Of a DNA stretch of 58,930 bases, positions 51,619 to 58,930 are shown piece after piece. Made by a program: the position numbers and the translations under genes. How positions within the stretch are numbered: the stretch's first letter is position 1; every line of letters starts with the position of its first letter. The stretch is from Alistipes sp. CAG:435 (GTDB lineage: Bacteria > Bacteroidota > Bacteroidia > Bacteroidales > UBA932). Location of the stretch: NCBI GenBank assembly GCA_000433355.1, contig FR893171.1, positions 1-58,930 on the forward strand. The letters run 5' to 3'. The notes beneath the pieces are model-generated. The model had not been told where the DNA came from. It was given only the letters and a program-made list of their open reading frames with translations, and searched no databases.

Positions 51619-53781
51619 CTAAAATATTAGTGAATAGCCTACTGACGGAATGATTGGAATAATCGCATAGACCTTGCCACGATATCCTTCGGAATATCTT
51701 TGGACCGGAACCATAAAAAGAGGATTCAAGCGGCAATATGCATTATAAACACTGATGTTCCAAACCCTCCTATAACCGGATCTGGTGGTTTTCCTGAAAT
51801 TACAGCCAATGTCAAGTCTATGATAATCGGGAAGTTTGACATTATTCGGCTCTGAGTACAACTCTTCTGAAATGTGAATATAATTCTCTCCGTTTTCTGA
51901 ATCGTAATTCGAAGTACCGTCAGTTATTATGTACGTCGGCATTGTCATCCTATACCCTGTGTGATAATTCCAAGTAGCTGTCAGGTCAAAATGATCATTA
52001 GGTTTCCAGGTAGCGGTGACAGTGATTTTGTTCCGGCTGTCAAGATGGTCTGAGAACCATGCAGCGTATATTTTATCAAATCGCCTCTTACTCCAGCTCA
52101 ACGTGTAATACAGTGCCGCCTGTATTTTGTCATCCGCATATTCAGAAGACAATTCTATTCCGTATGATTTTCCGCGCCCGGAATAAAACCTCGTCTCCCA
52201 ATTATCAACAGGTGGAAAGAAGGAATTGATCCCATCATAAAGCATTACACCGTCCATATCCTTCCACCAACCATCAAGGCTGACATCAACATTATGAAAA
52301 TCAGACAAGTATAATCCCATGGAATATTGATTGGAGGACATCGGAGCAGCCCTTTCAGTAGAGGGCATCCACATATTCGTAGGTAAATCAAGGTAAGACG
52401 ACGCCACAAGATGCTGAAACTGGTTCATTCTTGTATATGAAGCCCTGACGGTCATTGAAGGTGTCAAAGGGAGTGCAAACGATAGCCTTGGCTCAAATCT
52501 CTTATTCACTTTACTACCACTATCAAACAATGTCAGGCGAAAACCGATGTTGGATGAGAGCATTTTGAATATGGTGGTTTCATATTCCAGATGTACCGTC
52601 CCTTCATTGGAAAATTGAGAATTACTTGTAGACACGGTGTCACTAAGTCTTTGAATATCTCCGCAGTTGGAATAACGATGCCGGGCAGCCAACATTCCGA
52701 AATCTAGTGAACTTCGGCCGGATGGCGAATATATCGTACGTACCATGATTCCATAATCCTTGACCTTATAGCGCGCTTGTTCGTTATGCACAGATTCCAT
52801 TCGCTCCTCAGTCTTGTCAATAGACAGGTTCTGATGTGTGAAACCAATCTTGGAATCGTTGCCCGTGACGAATACAGAAGAACTTATCGTAAGGCGATCT
52901 GACGTATGCAGATAGTTGACACCAGATGTAAAGTTCCCCCAGTTAAACAACATTCCGTTCTCATCTTTGCCCTCGACACCTTTATCATCCATTTCCTTAT
53001 CCGTTTCTTGGCCTTTGAGATAATCTCTCCCAAAATATTGGCTAAATGAAATTCTGTCATCATCACCGAGTTGGAATAGCAACTTTGCATTAAGATCATA
53101 GAAATGAAATCTTGCCGACATCTTATCCTCTCTCGTAGAGTTTATAATGCGAAAAACAGGGGACGTGATAAGATCTAACCAACTTCTGCGCAACGAAACA
53201 CTGAATGATGACTTAGATTTTACGATAGGACCACCAAAATGTACTCTTCCATCAAGCAAAGCAATAGAAACATTGCCATGATACTCGTAGATATCTCCAT
53301 CACCTGTCCTCACATCCACAATTGAAGACAAACGACCACCATACCTAGCCGGGAATCCGCTTTTATAGAAGTCAACACTATGAATGATGTCCGGATTGAA
53401 AGTTGAGAATAATCCTCCAATGTGACCAGACTGGTACACCGGAATGCCATCCAACAAGAAAAGATTGTCGGATCCATCCCCTCCATGGACATACAGTCCG
53501 GAAAACAACTCTGGTCCTGAAGCCACCCCTGGAAGGTTTTGAATGGTCTTTATGACATCCGGTCCGCTAAACAAGGCGAATCCATTGTCAATTCGGAATT
53601 TATCCAACCTTTCGAAGCCTATTTTTGTTCTTTTAAAGGCATTCCGATCAGCACGGACAACGGCTTCTCTGAGGGTGTCCCTCTTCTCCGCCGACTCCTG
53701 GCAATGCGCCAGGTTGGAGACAAAGGAAAAGAAAAGACACCCACACAAGAAGCGTTTACACTTTTTCAAGATTTCAGGCAT
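51619..53781 (-). CDS. TonB-dependent receptor
   Basis: This protein of about 720 aa starts at the ATG at 53781, overlapping the upstream stop (TGATG). After a signal peptide it goes directly to a probable TonB box (DTLREAVVRAD) and a plug domain (LFSGPDVIKTIQNLPGVASG, GSDNLFLLDGIPVYQSGHIG, FPARYGGRLSSIVDVRTGDG). The usual N-terminal carboxypeptidase-regulatory domain of DUF4249-linked receptors is missing. The 22-stranded barrel follows and ends SVGYSLIF with a terminal Phe. It imports a ligand across the outer membrane with TonB energy; the ligand is unknown. The genes before it are two lipoproteins of unknown function. Confidence 0.9.
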   Translation of the reverse strand: MPEILKKCKRFLCGCLFFSFVSNLAHCQESAEKRDTLREAVVRADRNAFKRTKIGFERLDKFRIDNGFALFSGPDVIKTIQNLPGVASGPELFSGLYVHGGDGSDNLFLLDGIPVYQSGHIGGLFSTFNPDIIHSVDFYKSGFPARYGGRLSSIVDVRTGDGDIYEYHGNVSIALLDGRVHFGGPIVKSKSSFSVSLRRSWLDLITSPVFRIINSTREDKMSARFHFYDLNAKLLFQLGDDDRISFSQYFGRDYLKGQETDKEMDDKGVEGKDENGMLFNWGNFTSGVNYLHTSDRLTISSSVFVTGNDSKIGFTHQNLSIDKTEERMESVHNEQARYKVKDYGIMVRTIYSPSGRSSLDFGMLAARHRYSNCGDIQRLSDTVSTSNSQFSNEGTVHLEYETTIFKMLSSNIGFRLTLFDSGSKVNKRFEPRLSFALPLTPSMTVRASYTRMNQFQHLVASSYLDLPTNMWMPSTERAAPMSSNQYSMGLYLSDFHNVDVSLDGWWKDMDGVMLYDGINSFFPPVDNWETRFYSGRGKSYGIELSSEYADDKIQAALYYTLSWSKRRFDKIYAAWFSDHLDSRNKITVTATWKPNDHFDLTATWNYHTGYRMTMPTYIITDGTSNYDSENGENYIHISEELYSEPNNVKLPDYHRLDIGCNFRKTTRSGYRRVWNISVYNAYCRLNPLFMVPVQRYSEGYRGKVYAIIPIIPSVGYSLIF

Positions 53782-54419
53782 CAATCCTTTTTGTAAGTAA
53801 AGAAAGAGTCTGAGCTTACATAATTGCCGTCAGTCCAGTCAACAAAATACATGTTGTTGATCTTGATTGTTATCTCACCGTTCTCAAAGCTGACCAATTC
53901 AGCCTTCTCAAATCTCAACACCTGAGGATTGGTCTTGTATATTCCATCCTCATAAATTGAGAATGTGTCCGTAAGATCCCCCTTACCGTATATGCACATA
54001 TCACCGTTTTCTCCAATCGTGTAATAGAAATGAACCGGACAGATCACAGTATTCGGCGCATCCATCACAAGTTGCCCAGTGCTCAACTCCCTAATGTGCT
54101 GTGCGGGAACGTATAATGTCAGACATTTGACATCTGTTGCTGAATGATCGCTTATTCCAAACACCACCGTTGTCATCTGGTTCAACTCGTATGAGGTCAA
54201 ACCCAAACCTTCGATAATGTCTTTAGTCTTCTTACCGCTTCCATCAAAGTCTATAGGATCAGTAAAATAAACAGGATCCGGAGCGTATGTCGCCGAAACA
54301 AGCCTGTAAGTGCCAGCATATGTCTCATTGAAGTAACCTGCTCCCGATTGCTCTTTCGAGCAGGATGCCATCAACATCAACGCTATGATCACATAGATCT
54401 TGCATACAACATTACTCAT
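53781..54419 (-). CDS. Lipoprotein of unknown function, 212 aa
   Basis: From the ATG at 54419 the protein has lipobox LMASC (Cys20). The mature part starts SKEQSGAGYFNETYAGTYRL with the pattern AGTYRLVSATYAPD, reminiscent of a lipocalin-like or DUF-type small calyx, and continues with mixed beta structure (TVVFGISDHSATDVKCLTLY, ITIKINNMYFVDWTDGNYVS). I do not recognise the family. It starts 7 bp after the large lipoprotein gene and overlaps the receptor start, so the three genes form one operon. A role in surface recognition or cargo binding with the receptor is inferred only from this placement. Confidence 0.75.
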   Translation of the reverse strand: MSNVVCKIYVIIALMLMASCSKEQSGAGYFNETYAGTYRLVSATYAPDPVYFTDPIDFDGSGKKTKDIIEGLGLTSYELNQMTTVVFGISDHSATDVKCLTLYVPAQHIRELSTGQLVMDAPNTVICPVHFYYTIGENGDMCIYGKGDLTDTFSIYEDGIYKTNPQVLRFEKAELVSFENGEITIKINNMYFVDWTDGNYVSSDSFFTYKKD

Positions 54420-54426
54420 AATCAAA

Positions 54427-56094
54427 TCACCAATTATGTTTTGGCACAAAAGTAATCTCAGCATCCCCACCTGAAGTTGGTATTGACTTAAGGTTGTATC
54501 CTTCAACGCCACCCTTAGTGTATTTGCCAGAATTAATTATAGGAGCTGTATAATTCAACGTTCCATCACCCAGAAAATCTGATCCTTCATTAATTTTAAA
54601 TGTAAAGGAACTTAGACAGCCATTTTCAGTTGTACTTGCGTCCTCGCCTGAGATAGAGAATTGTACACCAAAAGACCATTTCTCCCCTTTGTTTCCCACA
54701 TTACCTGACAGACTTCCTGACCTTTTCACATTTGTTGTATATTTACATGATGTTGTTATTGTCTTTTCTATTGTTCCCGATGGATCTTCTTCATATACTG
54801 AGAACCATATCGCAGTAGAGTTATTTGCCAAATCAAAAGGCTCGACTGGGAAATCCTTAGGATAAAACCACTTTGCGACCAAGTCTGCCTTATCACTGAT
54901 ATATGTATAATGGAAAACGCTGAAACAAGTCCTCCTCTTTTCAACGCTTTTTTTAACTTCCCATAATTCAGACGGTTTAACAGTTTGAGGTACACTATAT
55001 GAAGATAATACATTTGACCCGTATGTCCCCAAATAAAATACAAACTTAATCTCAAGAGAACCTTCGCTCCAAAGATATTCTTGGATGCCATTACTCTCCG
55101 GTGAAAGTTTGTTTTTTTGTTTTTTGAATACTGGACTTGTTGACTCAAAATGAGGATCAGTCTTTGCATCAGAAGAATTCTGATAGTCAAGAATTGTTAT
55201 TTTTGACGGATTAATTTTAAATCTATAAATATACTCTTTAATCGTGTGATCCAAAACACCGGCATTGGTGTTCGATTTTGACATTCCATAGTAAATATAG
55301 TCTCGTTGAGCTGTCTTGTTATTGTAATACTTGAATTCTTCCGCGGCCTCTTTAACTATAGATGGCAGTGCAGATGCCGGAACAAAATCGCTTTCACCAG
55401 ATTTATCGTAATTCCAATAAATATTAGTATCATGCGTTCTGGTCTCAGGCTGCTTATTTCGGCCATCATAAACATCATAGACAAAGTCAAATGTCGCTTC
55501 TGAACCCCTCGTCGCAGGTGAAACCACACGCATTCTCTCATTGCTCTTGATGATTACTACAGGCGAACAAGGAATTGTTCCTGCTGAGACCGTTCCCGCT
55601 TCTTTGCCATTCAAGAATATCACATGATCACTTGAGTCATCAGAAATGCCGACAAACACTTCTTTGGACGAAGTATCCCACGTGTTGACACTGAATCCAT
55701 CCTTGTCAATCCAAGACCAATCCGGAACAAGAATGGTAAGTTTTGGAATAACAGCTTCGATCCTGTCTAAGGATGAAGGATCTTCGCTATGTGAGATAAG
55801 AATGTCCTTGAACGTCCTGTCTCCGGAAATGACCTCATCTTTCGTATAAGGATAGAAGACATCGTAATCCATGTCAAATTCCTTAAGAGCCTCATTCTTC
55901 AAAAAAGCTCTGAGATCCGGTTCCTCATACAAAGCGGAAGACAGTATTTTAGCGAACTCCTTCTGTGCGGAAATAAAAACATCGGAAGAATCTTCATTAA
56001 CGGTCAATTGATCCTCTTCCTTAGAGCAAGAAGCGATAGATAGAGCTACAGCCACCATAAAAAGCAGCTTTGCAATTGTAGTTTTAAAGTCCAT
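54427..56094 (-). CDS. Large lipoprotein of unknown function, 555 aa
   Basis: The protein has lipobox SIASC (about Cys23). A helical start (QKEFAKILSSALYEEPDLRA, FLKNEALKEFDMDYDVFYPY) is followed by beta-rich segments (IPKLTILVPDWSWIDKDGFS, VVIIKSNERMRVVSPATRG). The middle and C-terminal parts (DTNIYWNYDKSGESDFVPAS, ITTSCKYTTNVKRSGSLSGN) are rich in Ser, Thr, Asn and Tyr. I do not recognise the family; similar N-terminal helices occur in other Bacteroidales surface lipoproteins. It starts the lipoprotein, receptor and DUF4249 operon, 29 bp after the small secreted beta protein gene. The AT-rich composition matches that of its neighbours. Being surface-exposed and of odd composition, it could be a variable antigen or a ligand-binding protein. 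Confidence 0.75.
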   Translation of the reverse strand: MDFKTTIAKLLFMVAVALSIASCSKEEDQLTVNEDSSDVFISAQKEFAKILSSALYEEPDLRAFLKNEALKEFDMDYDVFYPYTKDEVISGDRTFKDILISHSEDPSSLDRIEAVIPKLTILVPDWSWIDKDGFSVNTWDTSSKEVFVGISDDSSDHVIFLNGKEAGTVSAGTIPCSPVVIIKSNERMRVVSPATRGSEATFDFVYDVYDGRNKQPETRTHDTNIYWNYDKSGESDFVPASALPSIVKEAAEEFKYYNNKTAQRDYIYYGMSKSNTNAGVLDHTIKEYIYRFKINPSKITILDYQNSSDAKTDPHFESTSPVFKKQKNKLSPESNGIQEYLWSEGSLEIKFVFYLGTYGSNVLSSYSVPQTVKPSELWEVKKSVEKRRTCFSVFHYTYISDKADLVAKWFYPKDFPVEPFDLANNSTAIWFSVYEEDPSGTIEKTITTSCKYTTNVKRSGSLSGNVGNKGEKWSFGVQFSISGEDASTTENGCLSSFTFKINEGSDFLGDGTLNYTAPIINSGKYTKGGVEGYNLKSIPTSGGDAEITFVPKHNW

Positions 56095-56123
56095 AATTTT
56101 TGTTTTAAATGATTACTATTGTG

Positions 56124-56519
56124 TTATATAGAAAACTCACCTAAGAATTGCTTTCCATTTTGCAAAGTGAACGTTATTACATAGTCACCAGAATCTCCGG
56201 AAATCGGCAGTACAATAGATCCGATTTTACTATTAATCGTGTAATCGTTGTATTCTCCAGATGATAGATTCCGGATTGAGATTTCAACTTCACCGACATC
56301 TTTTATAAAGCGCACCAACACAGAAGCAAGTCCCGCGTTATAGTTAGCCTCAAAAGGAACAAAGGCTTTAGAATGTGGCCGATGATTAAAACTCTGTTCA
56401 ACAGGAATTATCACTATCGACTCTTCGTCGTTTGGTGCATAAACATTACCTGAATAAACAGATGTCGATGACAGTAACAGGAGCAGACAAACTGCTTTTA
56501 GTAAATATTTTAAATACAT
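56124..56519 (-). CDS. Small secreted beta protein (DUF3244-like), second copy
   Basis: This 131-aa protein has a signal peptide (MYLKYLLKAVCLLLLLSSTS, then VYS). Mature strands VEISIRNLSSGEYNDYTINS and SGDYVITFTLQNGKQFLGEF are clearly related to the gene at 187-585. Each lies downstream of a TPR/HTH regulator, and here it is also the first gene before the lipoprotein operon (29-bp gap). No -7 box of full strength was seen between it and the regulator (255-bp gap). The function is unknown; it may be the secreted partner or signal of the regulator. Confidence 0.75.
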   Translation of the reverse strand: MYLKYLLKAVCLLLLLSSTSVYSGNVYAPNDEESIVIIPVEQSFNHRPHSKAFVPFEANYNAGLASVLVRFIKDVGEVEISIRNLSSGEYNDYTINSKIGSIVLPISGDSGDYVITFTLQNGKQFLGEFSI

Positions 56520-56774
56520 ATTAGTTTGTTATTTTCACCGTGCAAAGTTCGTAATAACGAATATTATCTTTGGTAAAAATAACCCAACATTGATTATATG
56601 GAAAACAGGCCGTACAATGCGTCACAAACGATATTAGGCAAAAATGAGTTAGGCAAAACCTAACCTAAAGCAACCATAAGTCACTATTATTCAACCGCTT
56701 GAACAAAAAAACGATTGAAAACGCTTAAAAACTATTGGTTTAATACATTAATAATAAAGCAATTAACACTAACA

Positions 56775-58490
56775 CTAAAAGAAAAGAAGGTAACGTTCTT
56801 TGTCCGTTGAATCGCTTTGCCGTATCTTTTCCTTCAATCTGGCTTTTCTCATATAAACCGCATCTTTGCTTGGTAGGTTAAAAATTTTAAGTATCAAGAC
56901 GGCATCGAATTGAGCGACAACACAACTGAACAACCGAATGTCCGCTTCACATAAATCAGCATAGTCCTGCCTGAATCTTTTCATTACATTGTTATAGGTT
57001 CTGTTTAATTCTGATTCAAACTCAAGCTGACCTGTATTGTCGTTTGAAATAATTCCTGATACTATTCTATATATCCTTCCATATACCTCTGATTGTCTTG
57101 ATTTTGAATCTTTCTTTTTTGAGTCACATAAAATCTCAGCAAACTCTGACATCCACCGACATTGGCTTTTGTATAATTTCAGATAATCAGTTTGAATAAC
57201 CGAAATATCCTTAAGCATTTTCTCCTTAGACTTATCGCTTTCGGCTAACTTGTTTTCAGAGGTCTCGTTCAAGAGCACTAATTTTATGCGTTCTCTCTCA
57301 GCCTTTAAGTATCTTTTATACAATAATATAGAGATAATCACTATCATAATGATGGAGATGAATACCACTATCGCTGTCCAAAAGCGCTGAATCAGCATAC
57401 TCTGTTCCCTTTCCGAACTAAGCAGTCTATAATAGTTTCTCTGAGCCAGTGCAGAGGATTGAGACTGTATCTGCATAGTCTTAGAATCATATCCTCTCAA
57501 AGATTCCAAAAGCAGAGTATAGGCTCCGGAGTTGTCCCCCTCCAATCTCATTACTTGACTAAGGCAATACCTATAAACCGGAATAGTTCCAAAGCCTTGT
57601 CCATCAAGTTTTGTGAAGATTTCCTTTGCTTCCTTCATCCTGCCTACTTTCGCCAAGGCATAAGCATAAACACACTCATCATTAACATTACGTAAATGAT
57701 TCTGCTCGAACAACTCCATCGACCTTTCAAACATCGACACAGCCTTTCCATAATCAGAAAAAGGACAGAACGTCAGCATACGACCATAAGTGGCCATCGC
57801 ATCCGCCTTGAGATCTGTTGGAAAAGACTCATCAGCGACAATGTTTTTTAATAAAGAGTCCGCCTCAGACCAAGCAAGGCTGCTGACGCAATCATTCGCC
57901 TTGCCCAGCACCATCATACAAGAATAACGATGTTCACCTGCCTTATTAAAAAAAGACTCAGCCTTACTATAGTATTGACGGCTTTCAGAAAAATTCTTTG
58001 TCTGCGAATATGAATACGCTATCTCCGAATAGGCAAAGCCAAGCATTCTCATATCGTTGACTTCATCTGAATATTCCAACGCTCTGGACAAAGTCACCAC
58101 CGCCTTGTCATACTCTCCGGCATTTACCTGCATTCGTCCAAAGTAAAACAATGCCTTAAGTCTGTCATCCTGAGAGCCGTGACGCTCGTAGTACTTAACG
58201 GCTGGAATTATGATACGGGCATCCGTAGTCTCAACATAGTTCCTATCTAGAGCCATTGAATAGAGTAAAGAATATCTCGCTTTCTGGGATTTGCCGTGCA
58301 AAGCGGTGGTGTCAAGTGATTTCAAAATTACCAGCGCACTGTCGGGCTTGGTCCACATCAATTCATCCGCCCGGGACAATGCCTGGGTTACCTCCTTGCT
58401 CGCGCAGGATGACAACATCAAAGCACACAGCAGGATAACTATGAAATGTATCCCTGCCAGATTCTTGTTAATGGTAGTTGTATTATTCAT
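56775..58490 (-). CDS. Membrane-tethered TPR / HTH regulator, second copy
   Basis: This 571-aa protein has lipobox LSSC (Cys29). TPR-like helices fill about residues 30-350 (KPDSALVILKSLDTTALHGK, LFYFGRMQVNAGEYDKAVVT). A transmembrane helix lies at about 370-389 (TAIVVFISIIMIVIISILLY) before a basic stretch and a coiled coil. The C-terminal HTH-like domain is LCEADIRLFSCVVAQFDAV, then FNLPSKDAVYMRKARLKEKI. The arrangement is the same as in the protein at 804-2516, including the phrase KPDSALVILKSLDTTALHGK where the other reads RPDSALRVLRKVDSLTLNTK. Its -7 box (TATATTTG) lies 26 bp upstream. It precedes the small secreted protein and the surface operon, so it is the likely regulator of that operon. 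Confidence 0.8.
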   Translation of the reverse strand: MNNTTTINKNLAGIHFIVILLCALMLSSCASKEVTQALSRADELMWTKPDSALVILKSLDTTALHGKSQKARYSLLYSMALDRNYVETTDARIIIPAVKYYERHGSQDDRLKALFYFGRMQVNAGEYDKAVVTLSRALEYSDEVNDMRMLGFAYSEIAYSYSQTKNFSESRQYYSKAESFFNKAGEHRYSCMMVLGKANDCVSSLAWSEADSLLKNIVADESFPTDLKADAMATYGRMLTFCPFSDYGKAVSMFERSMELFEQNHLRNVNDECVYAYALAKVGRMKEAKEIFTKLDGQGFGTIPVYRYCLSQVMRLEGDNSGAYTLLLESLRGYDSKTMQIQSQSSALAQRNYYRLLSSEREQSMLIQRFWTAIVVFISIIMIVIISILLYKRYLKAERERIKLVLLNETSENKLAESDKSKEKMLKDISVIQTDYLKLYKSQCRWMSEFAEILCDSKKKDSKSRQSEVYGRIYRIVSGIISNDNTGQLEFESELNRTYNNVMKRFRQDYADLCEADIRLFSCVVAQFDAVLILKIFNLPSKDAVYMRKARLKEKIRQSDSTDKERYLLFF

Positions 58491-58515
58491 TCCCTATGAT
58501 CATCTTTATGTGTTG

Positions 58516-58523
58516 CAAATATA
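58516..58523 (-). promoter_or_regulatory. Promoter -7 box (TATATTTG) of the second TPR/HTH regulator
   Basis: The plus strand reads CAAATATA; the minus strand matches TAnnTTTG, 26 bp upstream of the ATG at 58490. Confidence 0.6.
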
Positions 58524-58662
58524 TGCAATAATCATAAAAATGTATCCAAAATGGAGGCTAAACCGATAGGATACCTATCCAATCACTTAAGTTTCATTTT
58601 TCGGATTATCTTAGTCGTATGGCTGTCAGGCAGTTCACTAACCGCCAAGTGATGTGGTAGAT

Positions 58663-58744
58663 TTGGTACACCAGAAGCGTGTTTCCTGTACCAACAGCAT
58701 CTCTTAGCCCATTTGGTACACCAGAAGTACGCTCCCTGTACCAA
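58663..58744. repeat. Second array of the 32-nt hairpin unit (50-nt period)
   Basis: Units at 58663-58694 and 58713-58744 both begin TTGGTACACCAGAAG and end TCCTGTACCAA or CCCTGTACCAA. A degenerate third start (TTCGGTGCATACA) lies near 58762, again 49-50 nt on. The spacer differs from that at 46018. The array lies in the 440-bp gene-free right end of the window, upstream of the TPR/HTH gene. Confidence 0.8.
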
Positions 58745-58848
58745 TGGTGTGGCTCGGTATATTCGGTGCATACAAAGTCCTCATCACATACATTTTTCTA
58801 TCCAAAAAACAATTGGAGACCGTTCTTCCCGGTACGATAAACCATACG

Positions 58849-58897
58849 CACCTGAAACACCATTAACCTGATAACTAACGAGTTGGTGTTCCAGGTG
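58849..58897 (-). terminator. Hairpin near the right edge
   Basis: CACCTGAAACACC and GGTGTTCCAGGTG pair over 13 bp with one mismatch. It may terminate a minus-strand gene lying beyond the window. A GGTGTG/CACACC pair around ATATATT overlaps its right arm. Confidence 0.45.
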
Positions 58898-58930
58898 TGA
58901 ATATATTCGCACACCTAAGAGTCGGTGCCC

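Overview
The window looks like a chromosomal segment of a member of the Bacteroidales (phylum Bacteroidota); the family cannot be fixed from this sequence alone. Grounds for this are the Bacteroidota-type promoters (-7 box TAnnTTTG) upstream of many genes, the lipoprotein, TonB-receptor and DUF4249 content, an S46 dipeptidyl-peptidase of DPP7 type, an EF-G paralogue of the Bacteroides EF-G2 kind, and a YfhO-like giant membrane protein. About 2.7-50 kb is relatively GC-rich housekeeping and envelope DNA. The two ends (about 0-2.6 kb and 50.5-58.9 kb) are visibly AT-richer and carry surface-protein genes.

Layout. 0-2.6 kb: start of a secreted protein, a small secreted beta protein and a membrane-bound TPR/HTH regulator. 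2.7-8.4 kb: an RND efflux operon in which the inner-membrane pump and the outer-membrane channel lipoprotein are one 1499-residue reading frame. 8.9-14.4 kb: a four-gene operon (LysM pseudo-transglycosylase lipoprotein, two SGNH hydrolases, MBOAT O-acyltransferase), probably for O-acylation of an envelope glycan. 14.4-17.6 kb: a DinD-RhuM fusion gene between 35-bp direct repeats, a broken acyltransferase gene and a small secreted protein. 17.6-24.1 kb: transglutaminase-like lipoprotein, EF-G2-like factor, a 67-aa protein, an XRE regulator and a frameshifted rnhB. 24.4-34.6 kb: S46 peptidase and Mrp; Tat-exported FAD protein, YfhO-like protein and glycosyltransferase; a membrane protein with a GNAT domain. 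35-43.3 kb: mutS, nhaA, ahcY, fabG, a thioesterase, a candidate small RNA and comF. 43.4-49.7 kb: FtsX-type permease, a lone PEP-swivelling domain, a glycerol-1-phosphate dehydrogenase-like enzyme and a GH29 fucosidase. 50-58.5 kb: a beta-barrel protein, a DUF4249/TonB-receptor pair, two lipoproteins, a second small secreted beta protein and a second TPR/HTH regulator.

The main candidates for something undescribed are: (1) the repeated module of membrane-tethered TPR/HTH regulator plus small secreted beta protein, present at both ends and attached at the right end to a lipoprotein/TonB-receptor/DUF4249 operon; (2) the strongly over-represented palindrome GAATATTC (21 copies found by eye, about one expected), which resembles a highly iterated palindrome; (3) a 32-nt hairpin unit repeated at a 49-50-nt period in two unlinked arrays; (4) the pump/channel polyprotein with an internal lipoprotein signal; and (5) the O-acylation operon with its degenerate lytic-transglycosylase domain. 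REP-like palindromes (core GCTGAGCCTGTCGAAGC) are scattered through the window, and one pair is translated in frame inside the YfhO-like protein.
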